From: Actinomycetota bacterium
GTDB taxonomy: Bacteria; Actinomycetota; Actinomycetes; S36-B12; GCA-2699445
NCBI GenBank assembly: GCA_029978705.1
Contig: JAPOIY010000016.1
Coordinates: 1-57,806, forward strand
Length of the DNA stretch: 57,806 nt
Direction of reading: 5' to 3'
A program made the translations under genes and the position numbers. The notes under the pieces were generated by a model, which did no database searches, was not told where the DNA came from, and was given only the letters and a program-made list of their open reading frames with translations. Numbering within the stretch: the first letter of the stretch is position 1; each line of letters opens with the position of its first letter. Below are positions 36,644-45,193 of this stretch, in pieces.

Positions 36644-37825
36644 TCAGCAGGGGGCGTGGTCGGCACCGGTGGCGGTGAGCAGCTCGGCGATCAGCCGACC
36701 CACCCGCTCGTACTCGATGAGGAACCCGTCGTGGCCGAACGGCGTCTCGATCACGTCCAGTCCGGGGCAACCGGGGATCTCGTCGGCCAACTGCTGCTGC
36801 TGCGCCAGGGGGTAGAGGCGGTCGCTGTCCAGTCCGGCGACGCGGACGGGAACGGTGATCCCGGCGAGCACCGCCGCCCGCTCCGCGCGGCCGCGGGCCA
36901 CGTCATGGGTGTTCATCGCGTCGCTGAGGGCCACGTAGGTGCCGGCGTCGAAGCGGTCGACCAGCTTGTCGGCGTGGTGGTCGAGGTACGACTGGATGGC
37001 GAACCGGCCGGCGGCGTCGTGGCGGCCGGGCACGGAGTCAGCGTGGGCGGCCTCACCGGACTGCTCGTCGCGCCCGAACCGCAGCTCCAGTTCGTTGCCG
37101 GTGCGGTAGGTCAGGTGGGCGAACCGGCGAGCCACGCCGAGCCCCACGTGGGGCCCGACGGGAGCGTCGTAGTAGTCGCCGCCGTTCCAGGCGGGGTCGG
37201 TGGTGATGGCCTGGATCTGGGCGGTCTGGGTGCCGATCTGGTCGGCCGAGGCAGCCGCGCACGTCGCCAGCAACGCCGCGGAGCCCACCCGCTCCGGGTA
37301 CAGGAGCAGCCACTCGAGCGCGCGCATACCCCCCATGGAGCCACCGATGACGGCCGTGAACGTGGCGATGCCGAGGTGGTCGGCCAGGGCCGCCTCGACC
37401 CTGACCTGGTCGCGGGTGGTGATCCGCGGGAACCGGGAACCGTAGGGCCGCCCGTCGGGAGCGGGGCTGGCCGGTCCGGTGGTGCCTTGGCAGCCGCCGA
37501 GCACATTGCTGCACACCACGAACCACCGGTCCGTGTCGATCACCTTGCCCGGGCCGATGAGGGCGTCCCACCAGCCCGGCGTGGGCTGTCCCGGGGCCGT
37601 CGGGCCGGAGGCGTGGGCGTCCCCGGTGAGGGCATGTTCGACGAGGACGGCGTTGCGGCCGTCGGGGGCCAGGGCCCCCCAGGTCTCGTAGGCCACGCGC
37701 ACGTCGGGCAGGTGGCCACCGAACTCCAGGTCGACGGCCCCGATGTCCGCGAACCTGCGGAAAGCGGCAGGCGCTCCCTCCCGCCAGGCACCGCTGGCAG
37801 GGGGGAGCGCCCGTTCGCGTGTCAT
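36644..37825 (-). CDS. metX: homoserine O-acetyltransferase
   Basis: Transfers an acetyl group from acetyl-CoA to homoserine, the activating step of methionine synthesis by direct sulfhydrylation. The 393-residue alpha/beta-hydrolase-fold protein shows the nucleophile Ser in GGSMGGMRALEW, the acid Asp in VAGLDSDRLYP, and the catalytic His in FGHDGFLIEY. Also present are VEHALTGDAHASG and SNVLGGCQGTTGP, diagnostic for MetX. The start is 6 nt after the metY stop, so the two are co-transcribed from the SAM-IV-controlled leader. Confidence 0.96.
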   Translation of the reverse strand: MTRERALPPASGAWREGAPAAFRRFADIGAVDLEFGGHLPDVRVAYETWGALAPDGRNAVLVEHALTGDAHASGPTAPGQPTPGWWDALIGPGKVIDTDRWFVVCSNVLGGCQGTTGPASPAPDGRPYGSRFPRITTRDQVRVEAALADHLGIATFTAVIGGSMGGMRALEWLLLYPERVGSAALLATCAAASADQIGTQTAQIQAITTDPAWNGGDYYDAPVGPHVGLGVARRFAHLTYRTGNELELRFGRDEQSGEAAHADSVPGRHDAAGRFAIQSYLDHHADKLVDRFDAGTYVALSDAMNTHDVARGRAERAAVLAGITVPVRVAGLDSDRLYPLAQQQQLADEIPGCPGLDVIETPFGHDGFLIEYERVGRLIAELLTATGADHAPC

Positions 37826-37831
37826 CTCCGG

Positions 37832-39157
37832 TCAGTCCTGCGCGTCCGCCTTGGCCGACCGGAAGCCCGCCTCCAGGTCCGCCAGGATGTCGTCGATGTT
37901 CTCGATGCCGACGGCCAGGCGCACCAGGCCCGGCGTCACGCCCGCCTGCAACTGCTCCTCGGGGGACAGCTGCGAGTGCGTCGTCGACGCGGGGTGGATG
38001 ACGAGACTGCGCACGTCCCCGATGTTGGCTACGTGGCTGTGCAACTGCAGCCCCTCCACGAACGACCGGCCCGCCTCGACGCCGCCGGCGATCTCGAAGG
38101 CGAGCACCGCCCCGGTGCCCAGGGGTGCGTACTTCTGCCCCAGCCCGTACCAGGGGCTGTCGGGCAGACCCGCGTAGTTCACCGACAGCACCTCGTCGCG
38201 CGTCGTCAGCCACTCGGCGACCGCCTTGGCGTTCTGCACGTGCCGCTCGATACGCAGGGACAGGGTCTCCAGACCCTGGGCCAACAGCCAGGCGTTGAAC
38301 GGCGCCACCGCGGTACCGAGGTCGCGCAGCAGTTGGACGCGGGCCTTCATGATGAACGCCACGTTGGCCCCGAACTGCGAGCCGACGCCGAGATCCCGGG
38401 CGTACACCAGGCCGTGGTACGACGGGTCGGGCTGGTTGTAGTTGGGGAAACGCTCGGGGTACTGGGCGTAGTCGAACGAACCCCCGTCGACGATGACCCC
38501 GGCAACGGCGGTGCCATGGCCGCCGATGTACTTCGTCGCGGAGTGCACGACCACGTCGGCGCCCCACTTCAGCGGCTGGATCAGGTACGGCGTGGCGACG
38601 GTGTTGTCGACGATGAGCGGAACGCCGACCTCATGCGCCACCGTGGCGATGCCCTCGATGTCGAGGACGTCGTTCTTGGGGTTGGCGATGGTCTCGCCGA
38701 AGAAGGCCTTGGTGTTGGGCTTCACGGCAGCGCGCCACGACTCGGGGTCGTCGGGGTCGTCCACGAAGGACACCTCGATGCCCAGCTTCGGCAGCGTGTA
38801 GTGGAACAGGTTGTAGGTGCCGCCGTACAGGCTCGGGCTGGACACGATGTGGTCCCCGGCCTCGGCGACGTTCAAGATGGCCAGCGTCTCGGCCGCCTGG
38901 CCGCTGGATACCAGCAGCGCACCGACGCCGCCCTCGAGGGCCGCCAGCCGGTCCTCGACGGCCGCCTGTGTCGGGTTCATGATGCGCGTGTAGATGTTGC
39001 CCAGTTCCTTGAGGGCGAACAGGTTCGCGGCATGCGTGGTGTCGTTGAAGGTGTACGAGGTGGTCTGGTAGATCGGCAGGGCCCGGGAGTGCGTCGCCTC
39101 ATCGGGGGTCTGGCCGGCGTGGATCTGCTTGGTTTCAAAGGACCAGGCGTCGCTCAT
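37832..39157 (-). CDS. metY: O-acetylhomoserine sulfhydrylase
   Basis: PLP-dependent O-acetylhomoserine aminocarboxypropyltransferase of 441 residues, converting O-acetylhomoserine and sulfide to homocysteine. Family features are QIHAGQTPDEATHSRALPIYQTTS, YTRIMNPTQAAVEDRLAALE, LVSSGQAAE, VDNTVATPYLIQPLKWGADV and the Schiff-base Lys in HSATKYIGGHG. ATG 39157 is preceded by GGAGG about 9 nt upstream. First gene of metY-metX; the 5' leader holds the riboswitch. A six-codon open frame starts at 39174 and ends on the metY ATG (ATGA). Confidence 0.96.
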   Translation of the reverse strand: MSDAWSFETKQIHAGQTPDEATHSRALPIYQTTSYTFNDTTHAANLFALKELGNIYTRIMNPTQAAVEDRLAALEGGVGALLVSSGQAAETLAILNVAEAGDHIVSSPSLYGGTYNLFHYTLPKLGIEVSFVDDPDDPESWRAAVKPNTKAFFGETIANPKNDVLDIEGIATVAHEVGVPLIVDNTVATPYLIQPLKWGADVVVHSATKYIGGHGTAVAGVIVDGGSFDYAQYPERFPNYNQPDPSYHGLVYARDLGVGSQFGANVAFIMKARVQLLRDLGTAVAPFNAWLLAQGLETLSLRIERHVQNAKAVAEWLTTRDEVLSVNYAGLPDSPWYGLGQKYAPLGTGAVLAFEIAGGVEAGRSFVEGLQLHSHVANIGDVRSLVIHPASTTHSQLSPEEQLQAGVTPGLVRLAVGIENIDDILADLEAGFRSAKADAQD

Positions 39158-39325
39158 GGTGTCGTTTCCTCCATGGTGTTGTGGTTGATGAGCGGTCGGT
39201 TTGGTGCGGATGGACGTCAGGCAGCGCACCCGCGTCGGTCGACGGGGAACGCTCGGAAGCGTCGGTTCAAGCCCCGGCGACACCGGTCATTCGGCAACGA
39301 CACATGACATCCACCTTCACCTGTG

Positions 39326-39447
39326 GGCCTTGTGGTGCAAGGCCGCGCTTGTCGATTTCGACCAGGTCTTCACCCGGAGCACCCCACCGCGGTCGGAGGG
39401 TTGCTGCTCAGCCAGCCGGGGCTTGTCGCTGAGACTCATGACCTGCG
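39326..39447 (-). promoter_or_regulatory. SAM-IV riboswitch upstream of metY
   Basis: The minus-strand sequence contains the SAM-IV core in order: GGTCATGAG, CAGCGACAAGCCCCGGCTGG, GCAGCAACCCTCC, ACCGCGGTGGGGTG, CTCCGGGTGAAGACC. A GGCCTTG...CAAGGCC hairpin follows. This class binds S-adenosylmethionine and represses downstream methionine genes. The remaining 168 nt to the start contains small hairpins but no obvious T-tract terminator, so translational control or a weak terminator is possible. No other gene fits in the 344-bp space 39158-39501. Confidence 0.9.
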
Positions 39448-39501
39448 AAAACGATAGCCCACCCCGGTTTCCGTCGTCCACCCACTCCCGGGGAGTGTCC
39501 G

Positions 39502-40506
39502 TCACTCGTGCGGGATCTCCCCGTGGCGGCACGTGGGTTCGTCGAGTCCCGACATGACCTGCCACCACACGGTGGGGGGCACCGCGGCGTCCACGCAGCG
39601 ATACACCAGCTCCGCCAGCGAATGCTGCGGATCGGCGGCCCACGCGCGGGGCAGAGCCGCCATGGCCCGCGTCCCCTCCCCCCTCTGCCACGCCACCAGC
39701 GCTGCGACGGCGGCGACGGGGGCCACCGTCACCCCCGGGGCCTGCCGCAGCACGGCGCTGACCACCTGCCAAGTCTGCGGGTCGGCGATCCCCGGCCGGT
39801 GCCCGCCGCAGGTGAGGCGCCACAACACGACGTCGCGGACGCGGATGTCGCTCATGCCGACCGCGAACGTCGCGATCTCGGCGTCGCTCAGGGCGCCGCC
39901 TCGTTCCAGGACCGCCAGACAGGCGGGGATCATCTCGTCGCGCCAGGCTTCCAAGCCGCCCGGGTGCAACGGCACACTCACGGCGACGTCGTCGTCGAGT
40001 TGATCTGCGGCAGCGGTCACCTCGGCTGTCACCTCGTCCCGGTCGGCGGCGGGAGCCACACCCTCCGCGATGAGCCGGGTGACGGTGACGCACTGCGGGT
40101 CCAGCACGTGGCGGTCGCAGTCGTCGGTGCACTCCAGGCCGCGCCAGGCGCCCGCACGGCACTCCCCCGCCCAGTCGATGGTCAGGCCGCGGTCGAGGAA
40201 GCCGACACACAGGTGGGTCAGCACCTCCCAGTCCGGCTGCTGGGGGTCCATCGCGACGATCAGCACGGAGTGCGCATCGCAGTTGCCGGCCCGCTCCGAC
40301 AAGGTGGCGACGACGTCGTGGGTGGCCAGCCGGGTGGTGTCCCAGTCCACCCGGGAACTGAGGCGCATCTCGTCGTCCGCTCCGAAGAACAGGCACACGA
40401 GGCTGTCCGTCGGGTGGTAGCCGAGGAGGTAGGGCACGGCGGGCAGGAGTTCCTCGGGGCGACGCCCGAGGGTGCGGGACACGGGGCAGAAGGTGGTGGT
40501 GCTCAT
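39502..40506 (-). CDS. DUF4192 family protein
   Basis: A 334-residue soluble protein of the actinobacterial DUF4192 family. The signature segments are ELLPAVPYLLGYHPTDSLVCLFF near the N-terminus, SVLIVAMDPQQPDWEVLTHL, and the C-terminal FAVGMSDIRVRDVVLWRL and AWQRGEGTRAMAALPRAWAADP. No catalytic function is known for the family. ATG 40506 has AGGGTGG upstream. The gene is oriented away from the LPG-type gene's terminator region, with 215 bp between them. Confidence 0.88.
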   Translation of the reverse strand: MSTTTFCPVSRTLGRRPEELLPAVPYLLGYHPTDSLVCLFFGADDEMRLSSRVDWDTTRLATHDVVATLSERAGNCDAHSVLIVAMDPQQPDWEVLTHLCVGFLDRGLTIDWAGECRAGAWRGLECTDDCDRHVLDPQCVTVTRLIAEGVAPAADRDEVTAEVTAAADQLDDDVAVSVPLHPGGLEAWRDEMIPACLAVLERGGALSDAEIATFAVGMSDIRVRDVVLWRLTCGGHRPGIADPQTWQVVSAVLRQAPGVTVAPVAAVAALVAWQRGEGTRAMAALPRAWAADPQHSLAELVYRCVDAAVPPTVWWQVMSGLDEPTCRHGEIPHE

Positions 40507-40605
40507 GCGCCCACCCTGCGGCTGCTGCGGCGAGGGCCGTTACCGCTCCGCAACCACTGGGGACGACACCCCGTCCGGGGGGCTGGGGACACGCGCGTGT
40601 CGGTC

Positions 40606-40621
40606 GGTGATGTGGATCACG
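40606..40621. promoter_or_regulatory. weak CRP-like site upstream of the DUF4192 gene
   Basis: GGTGA-TGTGGA-TCACG is an 8-of-10 match to TGTGA-N6-TCACA, about 100 bp before the DUF4192 start. Such matches arise by chance at this level, so this is tentative. Confidence 0.25.
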
Positions 40622-40645
40622 CCCGCCGATATGTTCAAGTCCAGA

Positions 40646-40687
40646 GCCCGGTTGCCAGACAGAGGGGAAGCTGTCCGGCGACCGGGC
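40646..40687 (-). terminator. long hairpin downstream of the LPG-type gene
   Basis: Outer arms GCCCGGTTGCC and GGCGACCGGGC (one mismatch) enclose inner arms GACAG and CTGTC around an 8-nt loop, giving about 16 paired bases. It follows the other hairpin after the stop at 40722. There is no U tract. Confidence 0.6.
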
Positions 40688-40696
40688 TCGACCATG

Positions 40697-40721
40697 CCCG
40701 GTCGGCTGGTTCCGGACCGGG
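40697..40721 (-). terminator. first hairpin after the LPG-type stop
   Basis: CCCGGTC and GACCGGG form a 7-bp stem with an 11-nt loop, beginning directly after the stop codon of the LPG-type gene on the minus strand. Together with the next hairpin it forms a tandem structure. Confidence 0.55.
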
Positions 40722-41912
40722 TCAGGCGGGTGCCTCCGCCTTCCGGCGCCGGTGATTGATGTCCCACCGCCAGTAGAAGATCATGATCAGGCCGATGGCC
40801 ATCTGCGGGATGTAGGAGGCCGCCCGCCACACCAGGTCGGCGGCGGTAGCCGCGCCGTTGTCCACCCCGAACGTCGTGAGCAGCCCGATCAGCACGGCAT
40901 CCACGGTCCCCAGCCCGCCGGGCGTCACCGGGATCATGATCCCGAGCTGGGAGATCGCCCAGCAGCCGTAGGCGACCCAGATGGTCGGCATGCCGATGTC
41001 CTTGGTCACGCCGAGGAGGGCGGCGTAGAGGATGAGGAACTGCGACCAGGACACCGCGATCTGGGAGAGCGTGATGACGTGCCACCGGCGGGCCACCAGG
41101 TCCACGATGTCGTGGCGCAACTTCAGGATCTGGCCCTTGAAGTCGACGGTGGTGTCCTTCTTGAACCAGTGGATCATCCCGTTGAGGACCTTGTCCGCCC
41201 AGTTCCCGACCCGTTCGGCGTTCTTCTCGGACCGCAGGATCACGGCGAACAGCCCCACGATCACGACCAGGACCACGACCCCGATGACCGCCCCGAGCAC
41301 GTAACTGCCCGCGGCCTCACCGCTCAGGGTGAGGGCGAGGATGCCGGTCACCGGCAGGAACAGGGTGACGAACACACTCCACAGCCCCGTCGCTCCGATG
41401 GCCGCGGTCGCCACGGTGGGGGTGGTGCTGTAGGAGGTCAGCTGGGCGTACTGCAGCCCGAGCCCGAAGGCGCCGCCCGCGGGGATGCCGTTGGACACGG
41501 CGAACGCGGACTGGTTGACGATGAACCCCTCCTTGTACCGCAATCCCGGGGTCGCGGCCACGAAGGGCCAGCCGTACACGAACAGGTACCAGATGGTGGC
41601 GGCGATGAGGCCGGCGATCGCCAGCCCGGTCATGGCCTTGATGTAGTCCGCAGCCTCGGAGTAGCTGCCGATCTGCGGGATGACGCGCGTGAACACGATC
41701 GCCAAGAAGACGATCGCGACGATGGCCCCGATGATCGTCTTCTTGCGGTCGATGCCGCCGGCGCCGATGCTCTGCCGCGCCTCCTCGTCGGTCAGTTCGC
41801 CGGGCGAGGTCACGCTCGAGCCCGTGGGGTCGGCCGGGGACGCGGGGGTCGGGTCTGCGGAACTCACCCCCTGATCGTAGGGGGTGTCCCCGGCGCGCCC
41901 GTCCAGGACCAC
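40722..41912 (-). CDS. lysylphosphatidylglycerol-synthase-type membrane protein
   Basis: A 396-residue integral membrane protein of the LPG_synthase_TM (flippase-domain/UPF0104) family. The acidic, Ser/Pro-rich N-terminus (about 50 residues) is followed by around eight membrane segments: KKTIIGAIVAIVFLAIVFTR, AIAGLIAATIWYLFVYGW, VLGAVIGVVVLVVIVGLFAV and others. The C-terminal signature IPVTPGGLGTVDAVLIGLLTTFGV is typical. There is no aminoacyl-transferase domain, so only the flippase-like half is present. The start is GTG 41912; GTG 41867 is an alternative. It starts 9 bp after the aquaporin stop, so it is likely co-transcribed. Confidence 0.82.
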   Translation of the reverse strand: MVLDGRAGDTPYDQGVSSADPTPASPADPTGSSVTSPGELTDEEARQSIGAGGIDRKKTIIGAIVAIVFLAIVFTRVIPQIGSYSEAADYIKAMTGLAIAGLIAATIWYLFVYGWPFVAATPGLRYKEGFIVNQSAFAVSNGIPAGGAFGLGLQYAQLTSYSTTPTVATAAIGATGLWSVFVTLFLPVTGILALTLSGEAAGSYVLGAVIGVVVLVVIVGLFAVILRSEKNAERVGNWADKVLNGMIHWFKKDTTVDFKGQILKLRHDIVDLVARRWHVITLSQIAVSWSQFLILYAALLGVTKDIGMPTIWVAYGCWAISQLGIMIPVTPGGLGTVDAVLIGLLTTFGVDNGAATAADLVWRAASYIPQMAIGLIMIFYWRWDINHRRRKAEAPA

Positions 41913-41921
41913 CGGGCGCGG

Positions 41922-42899
41922 TTACTTCTTCTTGGGACGCCGGATCCTGGTGTGCAGCGCTCCCTGTGCGGCCAGCGAGCCGGACCTGCCGCCGCCGGGG
42001 CCGCGCAACACGTAGGCGAACACACATGCCAGGAAGGCCCCGAGCAGCGGTCCCGCCAGATACACCCAGTAGGGGCCCAGGTGACCGCCGACGAGGTTGG
42101 GGCCGAGGGTGCGGGCCGGGTTCATGGAGGCCCCGGACAGCGGCGCCGCCCACAGCCCCGCCAGGGAGATGTATCCGGCGACGGCGACGGCCGCGATGAT
42201 GCCGATGCTCTGCGCGCCGGCGGCGGTGCCCAGGATCACGCTCACCAGCCCGAACGTCAGCAGCGTCTCGGTGAGGAAGGCCTGCCCGGGAGTCGTGTAC
42301 GCGCCGGGGTAGGAGCCGCCGAGGTCGGCCGACACCCCGACAAGACCCGTGAGGACGAAGGCGGCGAGGCAGGCGCCCAGGACCTGCGCCAGGATGTAGC
42401 CGGGAACGCGCGCCCACGGGAAGTCGCCGCGCAGGGCGAACGCACACGACACCGCGGGGTTGAGGTGGGCGCCGCTGACGCGGCCCATGAACATGATGAC
42501 CGCCAGAACGGTCAGGCCGGGGGCGACGACGGCCATCGCCAGACCGACGGTCCCCGGGTACCGACTGGCCACCATGGGCGCTCCGGCTGCCGCGATGACG
42601 AGCAGGAAGGTCCCCACCAGTTCGCTGGTCATGCGCCGCCACTCCTGGTGGGGGTCGTCGAAGTTGGCGATCCGGCGCGTCGCGGCGGTCTCGACGGCAC
42701 CCAGGAGGGTGTGACTCTCGGCCGCTGCCTCGCTCTCCCACGAGGAGGAGGACGGGGCGGTGGAACTGGTCGAACTGCTCGGGTTTCCGGACGGGCTGCT
42801 CGCCGTGGCGGAGGGGCTCGCCGGCGGCGCCGGGGACGCGGTGGCGTCGGCCGGGTTCTCGGATTCCGGGCCGTCGCCGGCGCCTATCACGTCTGCCAT
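41922..42899 (-). CDS. aquaporin / MIP channel with long N-terminal extension
   Basis: A 325-residue major intrinsic protein, a water or small-solute channel. The two NPA boxes are HLNPAVSCAF and SMNPARTLGP, and six membrane segments plus the two half-helices are visible from about residue 93 (ELVGTFLLVIAAAGAPM). The first ~90 residues are a Ser/Pro/Ala-rich extension (PSSSTSSTAPSSSSW) with acidic parts, followed by an amphipathic segment; most bacterial MIPs begin within a few residues of helix 1. The basic tail RIRRPKKK ends the protein. A -10-like TACAAC lies 6 nt before the ATG. It is upstream of the LPG-type gene. Confidence 0.9.
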   Translation of the reverse strand: MADVIGAGDGPESENPADATASPAPPASPSATASSPSGNPSSSTSSTAPSSSSWESEAAAESHTLLGAVETAATRRIANFDDPHQEWRRMTSELVGTFLLVIAAAGAPMVASRYPGTVGLAMAVVAPGLTVLAVIMFMGRVSGAHLNPAVSCAFALRGDFPWARVPGYILAQVLGACLAAFVLTGLVGVSADLGGSYPGAYTTPGQAFLTETLLTFGLVSVILGTAAGAQSIGIIAAVAVAGYISLAGLWAAPLSGASMNPARTLGPNLVGGHLGPYWVYLAGPLLGAFLACVFAYVLRGPGGGRSGSLAAQGALHTRIRRPKKK

Positions 42900-42978
42900 G
42901 GTCCTGTTGTAGCGAGGCGGTGCCCGCATTGTCCCCGGTTCGCCGGATCCGCCTCGATCCGTCCGGCCCGCGCCGGTG

Positions 42979-43872
42979 TCAGGAGTGCTGGGCGGCGTCC
43001 GCGTCCAGGTACTTGCGCAGTTTGTGGGCCAGTCTGGTGATGGCGCGCACATGGGCGTAGTCGCCGTCGGACTGGAGAACGGCCGGTCCCGCGGTGGTGA
43101 TGATGGCGACCGCGTAGCCGTCGACGATGCCCATCTGGCGCGTCTCCGTGTAGGGCTCCAGCCAGCCACCCTTGAAGTGCACGGCCCCGATCCGGCCCAG
43201 GCCCCAACTGTGTTTCGGGATGGGGTTCATCGTGTGCAACAGGTACCGGCTGGTCCGCTTGTTGACGACCTTCCCGTCGTTCAGGGCCGCCATGAAACGC
43301 ACCTGGTTGCGCAGCGACCACGACATGGAGCCTTCGGAACTGTTGGGAGCGGTGGTCCGGTGGTCCCCGATGGAGCGCAGGATCTCCGTCATCGGGGCGC
43401 CGGAGCCTCCCGGGATCTGCCCCCGCATCGCCAGCAGAGCATCCATGTCGGAGGCGGTCAGGGCCCGCTTCACCAAGTTCCTCTGATACGTGTCGAGGTT
43501 ACGGGGGTCGCCGCCGGCCACCTCCCGCACGAAGGCCGCGGCCACCAGGACCTTCGATGTCGACCAGGCGTTGTCGGTGGTCACGTCGCCGACGACAGTC
43601 ACCCGGTTGGGGTGGTCCAACGGGGCGAAGGCGATGGCGTTGCGGCGGTCGCCCGTGAGGTCGGGCAACCGCGGGGTGGGCGTCGGGGTGGGCTGCGGCT
43701 GGAGGGTGCGATAGCTGGGGGTGGGGGCGACAGCGACCGACGCGGGGGCGGACGAGGCGGCGGCGCTGGGCGCGCCCTGCGACGGCGAGGGGGCACACGC
43801 GACGAGGACCAGCGCGACGGCGGGCGTGAGGCCGATGGCAGCGCGACGGCCGGGCCCGTGTCGCTCACTCAT
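42979..43872 (-). CDS. beta-lactamase-fold serine hydrolase lipoprotein
   Basis: A 297-residue lipoprotein of the serine beta-lactamase / DD-peptidase fold. The lipobox LVLVACA gives Cys26. A Ser/Pro/Thr linker follows (TLQPQPTPTPTPRLP). The active-site motifs are Ser104-Thr-Ser-Lys107, Ser141-Asp142-Met143 (usually SDN), and Lys234-Gly-Gly236 (usually KTG). These are complete enough for a class-A-like enzyme, but the substituted SDN and KTG elements mean resistance activity cannot be assumed; a wall-related role or a binding protein is equally possible. GGAGGAA lies 8 nt before the ATG. Confidence 0.8.
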   Translation of the reverse strand: MSERHGPGRRAAIGLTPAVALVLVACAPSPSQGAPSAAASSAPASVAVAPTPSYRTLQPQPTPTPTPRLPDLTGDRRNAIAFAPLDHPNRVTVVGDVTTDNAWSTSKVLVAAAFVREVAGGDPRNLDTYQRNLVKRALTASDMDALLAMRGQIPGGSGAPMTEILRSIGDHRTTAPNSSEGSMSWSLRNQVRFMAALNDGKVVNKRTSRYLLHTMNPIPKHSWGLGRIGAVHFKGGWLEPYTETRQMGIVDGYAVAIITTAGPAVLQSDGDYAHVRAITRLAHKLRKYLDADAAQHS

Positions 43873-43963
43873 CGCCGTTCCTCCACCTCGGACCGCTGCG
43901 GTACCGGGCCAGTATGGGGTCGACTGCGGGGAAACCACGAATGACGGTGCTCCTGCGAGACTC

Positions 43964-45187
43964 TCACTCGGCCTCATCGATGAGGGGAATCGTCACCACG
44001 TGGTACGGGAGCTGCCAGGCAGGCTCGTACAGTCCCGCCAGAAGGCTGACGCCGTAGCCGAGGGCGATCTGGATGTGGATCCAGGTCTCCAGTTGTTCCG
44101 GGGTGCGGGTGGTGTCCTCCTCGGCCAAGCGGCTGATCGTGTCCTGGATCCCCGCCTCCATGACGGCCCGCATCTCGCCGTCGCGCCAGGACAGGCGCAC
44201 CTGCTCCAGGTTGGCGGTGTAGAGCGGCTGCCGTCCGGGCAGCATGTGCTCGCGCATGTGGGCGGCCTCCGCGATGCCTGGGGAGTGGGTCTCGGTCAGC
44301 CCGCGCACATAGGCTTCATTGAGTTCGGTGGCATTGGCGTACATGCGGTTGGTGACGTCGAGGAACATGTCGCGCTTGGTGGGATAGCGGCGGAAAATCA
44401 GTCCCTGGCTGTACCCACAGGCGGCGGCCACCCGTTCCACGGTGGCGCCGTCGTAGCCGTGGGTGGCGACCTCGTCCAACATCGCCTGCAGGAGCGCGTC
44501 CCAGGCCTCCTCCCCCGTGTTGAAGACCGCCGGCTCGTCGAGATGTGCCGCTGTCTCCGCTGGCAGGCCGGCCAAGTGCGGGGAGGCCGCGAGCGCACCG
44601 GCCAGTAGGTCCACTTCATGGGACAGGTCGAAGAACTCCCCGGGGTGGCCGCGCGACTCGATCAACAGGCCCAGGGCCAGCAGGACCAGGTAGCCGTGGC
44701 GCCCCGCCTGGGCGCGGGACAAGTGCCCGCGCCGGGGAGTCAGCGCCTCGGTCAGGACAGCCCCAAGGCTTTCCCCCACGGCGGCGGCAACAGGGGGCTG
44801 GTGCCGGGCGACGATCAGCAACTCTGCCGCAGCCCGCATGGTCTCGTTGGGGCGGGCGAACACCGAAAGGGCCGCCAGGAGTTGCTCAGCATCCGGTGCT
44901 GCTCCCCGGGACGGACACGCCTCAAGCAGCGCGATCACTGCGGCATCGACTGAGGACGCCAATCGCTGCCGCCACAAGGCGACGGCCAGACCGGTGCGTT
45001 GCCCGAAGCGGGCCGTGACCGTTCCCGGGGCCAGTCCGGCCCGCCGGGCCACCGGGAGCACCGCCAGGCCGGGCCAGCCCTCGACGTCGGCCTGCGCGAG
45101 AGCGGCGTCCAGGATCTGCTCGGTCTTGCGCGCCGCCGGCGACGTGTGCCGAAGCACCGTCGCCTGCGGCCGACTACCGGGGAGCAC
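43964..45187 (-). CDS. TetR-type regulator with two tandem TetR units
   Basis: A 407-residue protein, twice the normal TetR length. The first helix-turn-helix is at about 20-75 (KTEQILDAALAQADVEGW, then RAGLAPGTVTARFGQRTGLA) and the second at about 226-282 (ALLQAMLDEVATHGYDGATV, then ACGYSQGLIFRRYPTKRDMF). Each is followed by a helical ligand-type domain. The first HTH is divergent and may have lost DNA contact; the second is more canonical. TAGACT lies 6 nt before the GTG, so it is probably leaderless. It is divergent from the giant Ig-repeat gene, its likely target. Confidence 0.88.
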   Translation of the reverse strand: MLPGSRPQATVLRHTSPAARKTEQILDAALAQADVEGWPGLAVLPVARRAGLAPGTVTARFGQRTGLAVALWRQRLASSVDAAVIALLEACPSRGAAPDAEQLLAALSVFARPNETMRAAAELLIVARHQPPVAAAVGESLGAVLTEALTPRRGHLSRAQAGRHGYLVLLALGLLIESRGHPGEFFDLSHEVDLLAGALAASPHLAGLPAETAAHLDEPAVFNTGEEAWDALLQAMLDEVATHGYDGATVERVAAACGYSQGLIFRRYPTKRDMFLDVTNRMYANATELNEAYVRGLTETHSPGIAEAAHMREHMLPGRQPLYTANLEQVRLSWRDGEMRAVMEAGIQDTISRLAEEDTTRTPEQLETWIHIQIALGYGVSLLAGLYEPAWQLPYHVVTIPLIDEAE

Positions 45188-45193
45188 ATCGGC

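Noticed and set aside
39240-39300. tRNA-like segment (GGTTCAA near 39262)
   Set aside because: No acceptor or anticodon arms can be built around it; it lies in the riboswitch leader.
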